64,000 nucleotides of DNA from CAMLFJ01 sp035524955 (GTDB lineage: Bacteria > Methylomirabilota > Methylomirabilia > Rokubacteriales > CSP1-6): assembly GCA_035524955.1 (NCBI GenBank), contig DATLFG010000072.1, forward strand, positions 62,001 to 126,000, given 5' to 3'. The position numbers and the translations under genes are program-made. The notes under the pieces are model-generated. The model was not told the DNA's origin and ran no database searches. It saw only the letters and a program-made list of their open reading frames with translations. Of the stretch, positions 50,891 through 58,383 are shown in pieces (the first letter of the stretch is position 1; every line of letters begins with the position of its first letter).

Positions 50891-51481
50891 GTGCTGACCG
50901 AGCTGATCGGCCACTTCACGTATCCGGGGGTGTTCCTGGTTCTGCTCGCCACCGGCCTGGGCCTGCCGATCCCGGAGGAGCTGCCGATCGTCATCGCGGC
51001 CATGATGTCGCGCTGGGAGGTGATGCACTGGTGGGGCGCGCTCCTGTCCTGCCTGGGCGGCGTGCTGGCCGGCGACATGCTGCTCTACGCGGTGGGCCGG
51101 CAGTTTGGCCGGCGCATCCTCGAGTGGCCCGCCGCGCGGCGCATCCTGACTCCGAAGCGGGAGGCGCGGGTCATGGAGGCCTACCATCGCCACGGCCTCA
51201 AGTTCTTGATCCTGGCTCGGCTCGTGATGGGGCTGCGGGCGGCCGCCTTCCTGACCGCGGGGCTGGTCCGGGTGCCGTTCCTCCGCTTCCTCCTGGTGGA
51301 CGTCGCCGCGGTGCTGGTGAGCGTCACGCTAGCGTTCGGCCTGGCCTACGCGGTCGCGGACTCGGTGGCGGTGGCGCTCGCCCACGTGCACGAGCTGCAG
51401 CTCTGGGTCGGCGGCGCCGTCCTGCTGGCCGCGGCCGCATGGATCCTCGTCCTGTGGCGCCGCCACCGCCGGCGGGGCTAG
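50891..51481 (+). CDS. DedA-family membrane protein
   Basis: A 196-residue DedA/SNARE-associated protein with about five hydrophobic segments. GLGLPIPEELPIVIAAMMS near 20-40 and GDMLLYAVGRQFGRRI followed by FLILARLVMGLRAAAFLTAG (the conserved R-x-x-x-G-x-R-type helix) define the family. DedA proteins are linked to polyprenyl-phosphate and phospholipid flipping, which fits a position next to an ArnT-like enzyme. The GTG start is 3 nt after the previous stop. Confidence 0.88.
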   Translation: MLTELIGHFTYPGVFLVLLATGLGLPIPEELPIVIAAMMSRWEVMHWWGALLSCLGGVLAGDMLLYAVGRQFGRRILEWPAARRILTPKREARVMEAYHRHGLKFLILARLVMGLRAAAFLTAGLVRVPFLRFLLVDVAAVLVSVTLAFGLAYAVADSVAVALAHVHELQLWVGGAVLLAAAAWILVLWRRHRRRG

Positions 51482-51530
51482 TGGCCGGGACCGGTGGCCG
51501 CGCCGGCGGCTGTGGTATCGTGAGCCAACC

Positions 51531-52949
51531 GTGACCGACTACCAGCGTACGCTGTTTCTCCATCCGCCCGCGGTGGCCGGCTTCGACGGCGGCGCGGGCT
51601 CGCGCTACCAGGCCCGGCGCGAGATCCGGTCCTTCTGGTACCCGACCTGGCTGGCCCAGCCGGCCGCGCTGGTGCCGGGCTCGAGGCTCGTGGACGCCCC
51701 GCCGGACGGCCTCACCCTGGACGACGTGCTGCCGCTGGCCCGGGGCTACGACCTCTGCGTCATGCACACCAGCACGCCGTCGTTCGCCTCGGACGTGCGC
51801 GTGGCCGAGGCGCTCAAGGCCGAGAACCCCGCGCTCATCATCGGGCTCGTGGGGGCCGCGGTGGCGGTGGCTCCGGAGGCCTCGCTCCGGGCGAGCGCCG
51901 CGCTCTCCTTCGCGGCCCGGAGCGAGTTCGACTTCACGATCCAGGAGGTGGCTCAGGGCCGGCGCTTCGCCGACGTCCGCGGGCTCTCCTACCGGGTCAA
52001 CGGCCATGTGGAGCACACGCCGGAGCGTCCCCCGCTCGAGAACATGGACGCGCTGCCCTTCGTGACGCCGATCTACAAGCGCGACCTCACCGTCGAGCAC
52101 TACGCGATCGGCTACCTCCAGCACCCCTACGTGTCGCTCTACACCGGGCGCGGCTGCCGCTCCCGGTGTACCTTCTGCCTCTGGCCGCAGACGGTGGGGG
52201 GGCAGCGCTATCGCACCCGCAGCACCGAGCACGTGGCCGAGGAGATGGCGCAGGCCGCGCGGATGTTCCCGCAGGTGCGCGAGTTCTTCTTCGACGACGA
52301 CACGTTCACCGACGACCTGCCCCGCGCGGAGGCCATCGCGAAGCGGCTCGGGCGGCTCGGGGTCACCTGGTCGGTCAACGCCAAGGCCAACGTGCCCTAC
52401 GCGACCCTGAAGGTGCTCAAGGACAACGGCCTCCGTCTCCTCCTGGTGGGCTACGAGTCAGGCAACCAGGCCATCCTGAACAACGTCAAGAAGGGCGTGC
52501 GCCTCGACGTGGCACGGCGGTTCACCCGCGGCGCCAAGTCGCTCGGCATCGCCGTCCACGGCACCTTCATCCTGGGCCTACCCGGCGAGACGCCCGAGAC
52601 CATCGCGGAGACCATCCGCTTCGCCACCGAGATCGACCCCGACACCATCCAGGTCTCGCTGGCCGCGCCGTATCCGGGCACCGCGCTCTACGAGGAGGCG
52701 CAGCGCAACGGCTGGCTCGAGTCCGACGAGCTGGTGGACGGGGCCGGGGTCCAGGTGAGCGCGCTCGGCTACCCGCATCTCTCGCGCCCCGAGATCTTCC
52801 GCTCGGTGGACCAGTTCTACCGCCGCTTTTACTTCCGCCCCCGCAAGATGCTCTCGCTGGGCTCCGAGATGCTCCGCGACCGCCGGGTGATGAAGCGCCG
52901 TCTGTCCGAGGGCCGCGAGTTCCTGCGGTTCCTCCGCACCCGCCGCTAG
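51531..52949 (+). CDS. hpnJ: Hopanoid biosynthesis B12-binding radical SAM protein HpnJ
   Basis: A 472-residue radical SAM enzyme. The N-terminal cobalamin-type domain carries the strongly conserved HpnJ opening TLFLHPPAVAGFDGGAGSRY then IRSFWYPTWLAQPAALVPGS. The 4Fe-4S cluster cysteines are C209, C213 and C216 in GCRSRCTFCLWPQTVGG. In hopanoid producers HpnJ contracts the sugar of bacteriohopanetetrol glycosides to the cyclitol ether. No other hpn gene is in the window. It starts at a GTG 49 nt after dedA and may be the last gene of the lipid cluster. Confidence 0.92.
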   Translation: MTDYQRTLFLHPPAVAGFDGGAGSRYQARREIRSFWYPTWLAQPAALVPGSRLVDAPPDGLTLDDVLPLARGYDLCVMHTSTPSFASDVRVAEALKAENPALIIGLVGAAVAVAPEASLRASAALSFAARSEFDFTIQEVAQGRRFADVRGLSYRVNGHVEHTPERPPLENMDALPFVTPIYKRDLTVEHYAIGYLQHPYVSLYTGRGCRSRCTFCLWPQTVGGQRYRTRSTEHVAEEMAQAARMFPQVREFFFDDDTFTDDLPRAEAIAKRLGRLGVTWSVNAKANVPYATLKVLKDNGLRLLLVGYESGNQAILNNVKKGVRLDVARRFTRGAKSLGIAVHGTFILGLPGETPETIAETIRFATEIDPDTIQVSLAAPYPGTALYEEAQRNGWLESDELVDGAGVQVSALGYPHLSRPEIFRSVDQFYRRFYFRPRKMLSLGSEMLRDRRVMKRRLSEGREFLRFLRTRR

Positions 52950-52959
52950 AGGGTCCGGC

Positions 52960-53106
52960 GCGGTGACTGGGCGTTGCGCCCGGTTGCGGGCAGCCTCTCT
53001 ATCCGCCTCGGTTGTCCGCGGATTGAGGGAGTGCGGGGGCCATTTCTGGGCCCCCGCATTGGATAGAGAAGCTCCCCGCATCCAGGCGCAACGCGCGGTC
53101 ACCGCG
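52960..53106. repeat. Long nested inverted structure containing the GTCCGCGGA hairpin repeat
   Basis: Outer arms GCGGTGACTGGGCGTTGCGCC-like (52960-52980) and its near-complement at about 53086-53106, middle arms TCTCTATCC (52996-53004)/GGATAGAGA (53061-53069), and the core hairpin TGCGGGGGCC (53032-53041), ATTTCTG, GGCCCCCGCA (53049-53058) are nested. The repeat unit begins GTCCGCGGATTGAGGGAGTG at 53014. It fills the gap between hpnJ and serA. Confidence 0.8.
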
Positions 53107-53192
53107 CCAAAACCACCCGCCTCGACCCCGGTGGCCCGCGGACGACCCTGACCCGGCGTCCGAAACGCCGTGCGTGCTAGCATGTTCACGAG

Positions 53193-54779
53193 ATGAAGGT
53201 TCTCGTGATCGATACCGTCGCCCCCGAGGGGATCGCCTATCTGACCGAGCGCGGCTTTCAGGTTGACCAGGTCTCGAGCACGCTGCCCAGGGAGGATCTG
53301 CTCGCGCGGCTGGGCGACTACGAGGCGATCGTCACGCGCTCCTCCACCGCGGTGACCCCGGCGTTCCTGGGCCACGCGCGGCGGCTACGCATCCTCGGGC
53401 GGGCCGGGGTCGGCGTGGACAATATCGACGTGGACGCCTGCTCGCGCCAGGGCGTGGTGGTGGTCAACGCTCCCTACGGCAACGTGGTCTCCGCGGCCGA
53501 GCACACGGTGGGCATGCTGCTGGCCCTGGTCCGCCGGATCCCGGCGGCCCACGACTCGCTCAAGCAGCTCGAGTGGGACCGGGGCATCTACGGCTCCGAG
53601 CTCTATCGCAAGACGGCGGGCGTGCTGGGGCTCGGCAAGGTGGGCTCGCGGGTGGCCGCCCGGCTGCGGGCCTTCGACATGGAGATCCTGGTCTACGATC
53701 CGTTCATCCCGGAGAGTCGGGCGCGCGATCTGGGCGTGCGGTTGACCGATCTGCAGACCGTGCTGAGCCGCGCCGACATCCTGACCGTGCACGTGCCGCT
53801 CACCGACGAGACCGAGAACATGATCGGGGCGCCCGAGCTCGCCGCGCTGAAGCCGGGCGCGCGCGTGATCAACTGCGCGCGCGGCGGCATCGTCAACGAG
53901 GTGGACCTGCTGGCCGCGCTCGACTCGGGCCACGTGGCGGGCGCCGCGGTGGACGTGTGGAGCGAGGAGCCGCCCCGATCCCCCGCGGTCAAGCGTCTGA
54001 TCCAGCACCCGCGCGTGGTGGTCACGCCGCATCTGGGCGCCAACACCCAGGAGGCGCAGGTCAACGTGGCGGTGGACGTGGCGCGGCAGCTCGTGGCCTA
54101 TCGCGACGGTGAGCTGGTCGAGCACGCGGTGAACATCCCGGTGGGCAACCGCGAGACCATGGTCGAGCAGCGCCCGTTCCTGTACCTGGCCGAGCTGCTG
54201 GGCCGCTTCCTCCGGCAGCTCGAGCCGGGGAACGTCGAGCGCGTGGAGATCGAGGTGGGCGGGCATCTGGCCCGCGTGGACACCGAGCTGCTGGGCCGGG
54301 CCGTGCTGAAGGGGCTGCTCGAAGGGGTGACCGCGCAGGCGGTGAACCTGGTCAACGCCCACCTGATCGCGCGCGACCGGGGGCTGTCGGTGGAGGTACG
54401 GGCCGACGCGGAGGCCGCCTCCGGCTACACGAACCTGATCACGGTCACGACCCAGGCGGGAACGGGGCGGAAGACGATCGCGGGGACAGTGTTCGACGGC
54501 GTCCCCCGCATCGTGCGGCTGCGCGACCTCCACATCGAGTTCATCCCGGAGGGGCATATCCTGGTGCTGGCCTACGAGGACCGGCCCGGCATGGTCGGCC
54601 GGCTCGGCTCGATCCTGGGCCGCCACAACGTCAACATCGCCTCGATGCACGTGGGCCGGCGCACGCGCCGGGGTCGCGCCATCGTGGTGCTGCTGCTGGA
54701 CGACGACGTGCCCCCGGAGGTCGTGGAAGAGGTGAGCAAGAGCGTCGAGGCCGATTTCGCGCGGGTGATCCGGCTGTGA
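53193..54779 (+). CDS. serA: D-3-phosphoglycerate dehydrogenase
   Basis: A 528-residue long-form PGDH, first enzyme of serine synthesis. The substrate domain opens with MKVLVIDTVAPEG. The NAD domain has GLGKVGSRVAARLRAF, the catalytic arginine in NCARGGIVNE, glutamate in WSEEPP and histidine in VTPHLGANTQEA. An intervening domain and a C-terminal ACT domain (about 455-528, VLAYEDRPGMVGRLGSILG) that binds serine follow. Length matches type I enzymes. Its stop overlaps the cupin start. Confidence 0.95.
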   Translation: MKVLVIDTVAPEGIAYLTERGFQVDQVSSTLPREDLLARLGDYEAIVTRSSTAVTPAFLGHARRLRILGRAGVGVDNIDVDACSRQGVVVVNAPYGNVVSAAEHTVGMLLALVRRIPAAHDSLKQLEWDRGIYGSELYRKTAGVLGLGKVGSRVAARLRAFDMEILVYDPFIPESRARDLGVRLTDLQTVLSRADILTVHVPLTDETENMIGAPELAALKPGARVINCARGGIVNEVDLLAALDSGHVAGAAVDVWSEEPPRSPAVKRLIQHPRVVVTPHLGANTQEAQVNVAVDVARQLVAYRDGELVEHAVNIPVGNRETMVEQRPFLYLAELLGRFLRQLEPGNVERVEIEVGGHLARVDTELLGRAVLKGLLEGVTAQAVNLVNAHLIARDRGLSVEVRADAEAASGYTNLITVTTQAGTGRKTIAGTVFDGVPRIVRLRDLHIEFIPEGHILVLAYEDRPGMVGRLGSILGRHNVNIASMHVGRRTRRGRAIVVLLLDDDVPPEVVEEVSKSVEADFARVIRL

Positions 54780-55204
54780 AGGCGCCCGGCAAGCGCGCGG
54801 GCGAGACCCCGGTGGGCGTCTTCGAGACGCGGCCCTGGGGCGGGTTCGTCACGGTGGAGGAGGGCCGCGGGTACAAGGTCAAGCGGCTGTTCGTCCGCCC
54901 GGGCCGGCGGCTGAGCCTACAGCGGCACCGGTTCCGCGCCGAGCACTGGGTGGTGGTCTCGGGCTCGCCGCGCGTGATCATCTCGGGCCGCCCGAAGCGG
55001 CTCAAGCCCCGGGGCGCGGTCGACGTCCCGCGCGGGGCCTGGCACCGCATCGAGAACACCGGCCGGATCCCGGTGGTCCTCATCGAGGTCCAGCACGGGC
55101 CGTACCTCGGGGAGGACGACATCATTCGCCGCCAGGACGACTACGGCCGCGCCGCCCCCACCACGGCCACCCGGGCGCGGAAGCGTCGGCGCAGCGGACG
55201 CTAG
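54776..55204 (+). CDS. Mannose-6-phosphate isomerase-like cupin
   Basis: A 142-residue cupin equal to the C-terminal isomerase domain of ManC-type bifunctional enzymes. ETRPWGGFVTVEEGRGYKVK, VRPGRRLSLQRHRFRAEHWV (metal-binding His residues and Glu) and GEDDIIRRQDDYGR are conserved. It may interconvert mannose-6-P and fructose-6-P or bind the sugar phosphate. The GTG start overlaps the serA stop by 4 nt. The Arg/Lys-rich tail beyond residue 125 is not part of the fold. Confidence 0.85.
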   Translation: MKAPGKRAGETPVGVFETRPWGGFVTVEEGRGYKVKRLFVRPGRRLSLQRHRFRAEHWVVVSGSPRVIISGRPKRLKPRGAVDVPRGAWHRIENTGRIPVVLIEVQHGPYLGEDDIIRRQDDYGRAAPTTATRARKRRRSGR

Positions 55205-55219
55205 TCCGTCACACTCACG

Positions 55220-55308
55220 CCTCACCACACCAACCCCCTCACCCCTCACCACACGAACCCCTCACCACACGAACCCCTCACCCTACCCTCTCCCCTGAGG
55301 GGAGAGGG
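55220..55308. repeat. CTCACCACACGAACC short tandem repeats and CCCTCTCCCC hairpin, copy 2
   Basis: CCTCACCACAC(C/G)AACC occurs three times, followed by a perfect 10-bp hairpin CCCTCTCCCC (55286-55295), TGA, GGGGAGAGGG (55299-55308). It is the reverse-orientation relative of the element at 9317. It lies between the cupin gene and the next small gene. Confidence 0.75.
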
Positions 55309-55329
55309 GGAGACACGGAGCCGACCGCG

Positions 55330-55686
55330 ATGCCCATCCAGACCCGCTACCTCTTCAGCGCCGCCATGGATGTCGAGCCCTCCCAGGAGCGCCTCTTCAA
55401 CGAGGTCTACGACCAGGAGCACGTGCCGAGCCTGCTCACCGTGCCCGGGGTGATCGCGGTGTCGCGCTACGAGATGCAGCCGCTCGCAATGAGCATCGGC
55501 GGGCAGCTCAGGACCATCGTCATCGAGGGCGCACCAAAGTATGGCGCCCTCTACGAAATCGAAACTCCCGACGTGCTGGTGACCGAGGCGTGGGCCACCG
55601 CGGTCGAGAAGGGCCGCTGGCCGGCCCAGGTGCGGCCCCACACGCGCAACCGGCAGCACATCCTTTACCGCCGCATCGGGCCCTAG
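55330..55686 (+). CDS. Small protein with possible dimeric alpha/beta-barrel fold
   Basis: A 118-residue cytosolic protein. FNEVYDQEHVPSLLTVPGVIAVSRYEM resembles the EthD/DUF4286-type dimeric ferredoxin-like barrels, in which the helix-His-loop-strand order is conserved. Function unknown. The ATG is well placed after the GC-rich repeat. It is convergent with the YdcF gene, 13 nt apart. Confidence 0.55.
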   Translation: MPIQTRYLFSAAMDVEPSQERLFNEVYDQEHVPSLLTVPGVIAVSRYEMQPLAMSIGGQLRTIVIEGAPKYGALYEIETPDVLVTEAWATAVEKGRWPAQVRPHTRNRQHILYRRIGP

Positions 55687-55699
55687 CCGCGGGCGCCCG

Positions 55700-56344
55700 T
55701 CAGCGCATCAGGCTCGAGATGCCCAGGTAGAGGGCGAGGAGCCCCAGGTACTCGTGCAGCACGGATTCGCTGCAGCGGCGGCGGCGCCACCAGGCGTCTC
55801 CGCCGCTGCACTCGTCCGGCACCCCGGCCAGCCGGGCCTCGATGGCGCCGCCGGTCTCGCGCCGCCAGATGGCCTGCACGCGGCGGGAATGGAACTCGGT
55901 CGTGACAAGCACGAGGCGCCGCCAGCCGCGGTCCCGGGCGACCGCGGCCACCAGGCGCAGCTCCGTCTCCGTGATCTCCACCGGCTGGTCGAGGATGACG
56001 ATGGCGTCACGGGGCACACCGAATTGCTCCAGCGCGGCCACCGATTCGCCCTGGAAGTCCAGGCGGCGGATCCCCAGGTCGAGGAGGCGCTGGACCGGGG
56101 CGGGCACGAACTGCCGGGAGACCAGCACCCGCGGGGCCCGGCCCTCGCGGAACAACGCCGCCGCCGCCTCCTCCCGGTTGGGCGTGCGGCCGGCCACGAC
56201 CACGATGGCGTCGGCCTGCTCGGGTGGATCGTCCACGACGAGGACCTGCCCCGCCGCGCGCAGCAGGGGCCGGTGGGCGAGGACGGCCAGTCCGGCCAGC
56301 GCGAGCAGGGCGATCAGCGCGATCCAAACCGGGCGCCGGCTCAC
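55700..56344 (-). CDS. YdcF/DUF218-family membrane-anchored protein
   Basis: A 214-residue protein with one N-terminal membrane anchor (about 5-27) and a DUF218 domain: ADAIVVVAGRTPNREEAAAALF, APRVLVSRQF, ITETELRLVAAVARDRG and LVLVTTEFHSRRVQAIWRR match the SanA/ElyC/YdcF fold. ElyC acts in envelope polysaccharide assembly; others are of unknown role. Both 56344 and 56398 are GTG codons; the inner one puts the anchor at the N-terminus. It is divergent from the lipoprotein gene. Confidence 0.8.
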   Translation of the reverse strand: MSRRPVWIALIALLALAGLAVLAHRPLLRAAGQVLVVDDPPEQADAIVVVAGRTPNREEAAAALFREGRAPRVLVSRQFVPAPVQRLLDLGIRRLDFQGESVAALEQFGVPRDAIVILDQPVEITETELRLVAAVARDRGWRRLVLVTTEFHSRRVQAIWRRETGGAIEARLAGVPDECSGGDAWWRRRRCSESVLHEYLGLLALYLGISSLMR

Positions 56345-56431
56345 CGGCGGGCCTCGCCCGTCGCGCGCGCTCCCAAAAGCTTGGGCCGGCGCCCCCACGG
56401 ACGGTACGATGACGGCCAGGAGGTACTACCC

Positions 56432-56842
56432 ATGCGACGTTTTCTCGTCCTGTCCCTGACCGTCGTCGCGCTGACCGCGTGCGCGTCGACGCCGCCCAAG
56501 GTGCAGCGCAGCGAGTTCGAGGACATCCCGGTGCCGAAGGGCCTCGCGGTGGACCTGAACCGCTCCACGATCATCGAGTCGCCGACGGTGAAGGCGGCCC
56601 GCATCTTCTACAAGGGTCGCATCGAGCCGGACAGCCTTTCGGTCGCGTTCCGCACCACGCTCGAGGCCAACGGCTGGAAGCACCTGTCGTCGACGACCGC
56701 GTCCGACAAAGGCACCACGCAGGTGTACGAGAAGTCCGGCAGCTCGCTCCAGGTCCTGATCTACGAGAGCTGGTACTACACCTGGGTCGAGATGTCCGCG
56801 ACGCGGATGGTGGGTCAGGCGTCGGCGCAGCTCAAGCCGTAG
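56432..56842 (+). CDS. Small lipoprotein of unknown function
   Basis: A 136-residue lipoprotein with lipobox LTAC (C17). A perfect AGGAGGT lies about 8 nt before the ATG. The mature region, EDIPVPKGLAVDLNRSTII followed by RIFYKGRIEPDSLSVAFRTTLEANGWKH, has the shape of single-domain envelope proteins in which the P-x-P-K-G turn leads into a two-layer sandwich. No family name can be assigned. It converges with zwf. Confidence 0.65.
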   Translation: MRRFLVLSLTVVALTACASTPPKVQRSEFEDIPVPKGLAVDLNRSTIIESPTVKAARIFYKGRIEPDSLSVAFRTTLEANGWKHLSSTTASDKGTTQVYEKSGSSLQVLIYESWYYTWVEMSATRMVGQASAQLKP

Positions 56843-56857
56843 TCCCGGCGCCACGGC

Positions 56858-56883
56858 GGCGGCGCCCGCTCAGGGGCGCCGCC
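56858..56883. terminator. Hairpin between the lipoprotein gene and zwf
   Basis: GGCGGCGCCC (56858-56867) pairs perfectly with GGGCGCCGCC (56874-56883) around GCTCAG, spanning the zwf stop codon (56870-56872). No T-run. Possible bidirectional terminator for the convergent pair. Confidence 0.45.
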
Positions 56884-58378
56884 AGCGCCGCCCGCTGCGC
56901 TCGATCAGCGTGTCGGCCTCGGCCGGGCCCCAGGTACCGGCCTCGTAGTTGGGGAACTTGCGCGGATCCCCTCCGGCCCAGGCGTCGAGCACGGGCTGCA
57001 GCAGCTCCCACGCCATCGTGACCCAGTCGCCCCGCGCGTAGAGGGTGGCGTCTCCCTTCATCGCGTCCAGCAACAGCCGCTCGTAGGCCTCGGGGGGCTC
57101 GCCGCCGAAGGCCTTGCCGTAGTCGAACTCCATCTCCACCGGCTTGATCCGCAGCTCGGCGCCGGGCAGCTTGGCCCCGAAGGAGAGCGACATGCCCTCG
57201 TCGGGCTGGATACGGAGTACGAGCAGATTGGGCTCGGCCAGGATCTCCGGGTTGCGGCGGAACACGAGGTGCGGCGTGCGCCTGAACTGCACCGCGATCT
57301 CGCTCGCGCGCTTGGGCAGCCGCTTGCCGGTGCGCAGGTAGAAGGGCACGCCGGCCCACCGCCAGTTCTCGACCTCGAGCCGGAGCGCCGCGAAGCTCTC
57401 GGTGAGGGAGCCGGCGGAGACGCCCTTCTCCTCGCGGTAGCCCACCACCCGCTGCCCGCCCACGAAGCCCGGCCCGTACTGGCCGCGGACCGCCACGCGG
57501 TCCACCTCGTCGGCCGCGATGGGCCGGATCGCGCGCATCACCTTGGTCTTCTCGTCGCGCACCGGATCGGAGTCGAAGGTGACCGGCGGCTCCATCGCGA
57601 CCAGGCAGAGGAGCTGCAGGATGTGGTTCTGGATCATGTCGCGGAGCGCCCCCGATTCCTCGTAGTAGGCGCCGCGGCCCTCGACCCCGATGGACTCGCC
57701 CACCGTGATCTGCACGTGATCCACGTGATTGCGGTTCCACAGCGGCTCGAAGATGCCGTTGGCCCACCGGAACACGAGGATGTTCTGGACCGTCTCCTTG
57801 CCCAGGTAGTGATCGATCCGATAGACCTGGTCCTCGGTGAACGCGGAGGCGACCACCTGGTTGAGCGCGCCCGCGGAGGCCAGGTCGCGGCCGAAGGGCT
57901 TCTCGATGATGATGCGCACCCAGCCGCCGGTGTGCTCGGTCGCGCGGTTGAGGCCCGCCTCGCCCAGGCGGGTGACGAGGTGTGGGTACACCGAGGGTGG
58001 GGTGGAGACGTAGAAGAGCCGGTTGCCGCTCGTGCCGCGCTCCTGCTCGACCTGCTTCAGGTAGGCCGCGAGCCCGGGGTACGTGCCGGTGTCGGCGGGA
58101 TCGCCGGAGTAGTAGAAGAGGGCCTGCGCGAAGCGGTCCCACACGCGGGTCGAGGGCGGCTGCACGCGCGCGAAGTCGGAGACGGCCTCGCGCATGCGGG
58201 CCCGGAACTGCTCGTTGGTCATCTCCGAGCGCGCGACGCCGACCACCGCGAACGGCTCCGGGAGCACGCGGCTGCCGAACATGGACCACAGCGCGGGGAT
58301 GAGCTTGCGCCGCGTGAGATCGCCCGAGGCACCGAAGATGACCAGCGCACAGGACTCGTCGGGGGTGGGAGTCGTCAT
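56870..58378 (-). CDS. zwf: Glucose-6-phosphate 1-dehydrogenase
   Basis: A 502-residue G6PDH, entry enzyme of the oxidative pentose phosphate pathway. The NADP motif IFGASGDLTRRKLIPAL, the conserved IIEKPFGRD, and the active-site RIDHYLGKETVQN are all intact. It is the last gene of a minus-strand operon, 5 nt after the RpiB-Pgi fusion. Length matches the family (about 490-510). Confidence 0.97.
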   Translation of the reverse strand: MTTPTPDESCALVIFGASGDLTRRKLIPALWSMFGSRVLPEPFAVVGVARSEMTNEQFRARMREAVSDFARVQPPSTRVWDRFAQALFYYSGDPADTGTYPGLAAYLKQVEQERGTSGNRLFYVSTPPSVYPHLVTRLGEAGLNRATEHTGGWVRIIIEKPFGRDLASAGALNQVVASAFTEDQVYRIDHYLGKETVQNILVFRWANGIFEPLWNRNHVDHVQITVGESIGVEGRGAYYEESGALRDMIQNHILQLLCLVAMEPPVTFDSDPVRDEKTKVMRAIRPIAADEVDRVAVRGQYGPGFVGGQRVVGYREEKGVSAGSLTESFAALRLEVENWRWAGVPFYLRTGKRLPKRASEIAVQFRRTPHLVFRRNPEILAEPNLLVLRIQPDEGMSLSFGAKLPGAELRIKPVEMEFDYGKAFGGEPPEAYERLLLDAMKGDATLYARGDWVTMAWELLQPVLDAWAGGDPRKFPNYEAGTWGPAEADTLIERSGRRWRRP

Positions 58379-58383
58379 GCGCG

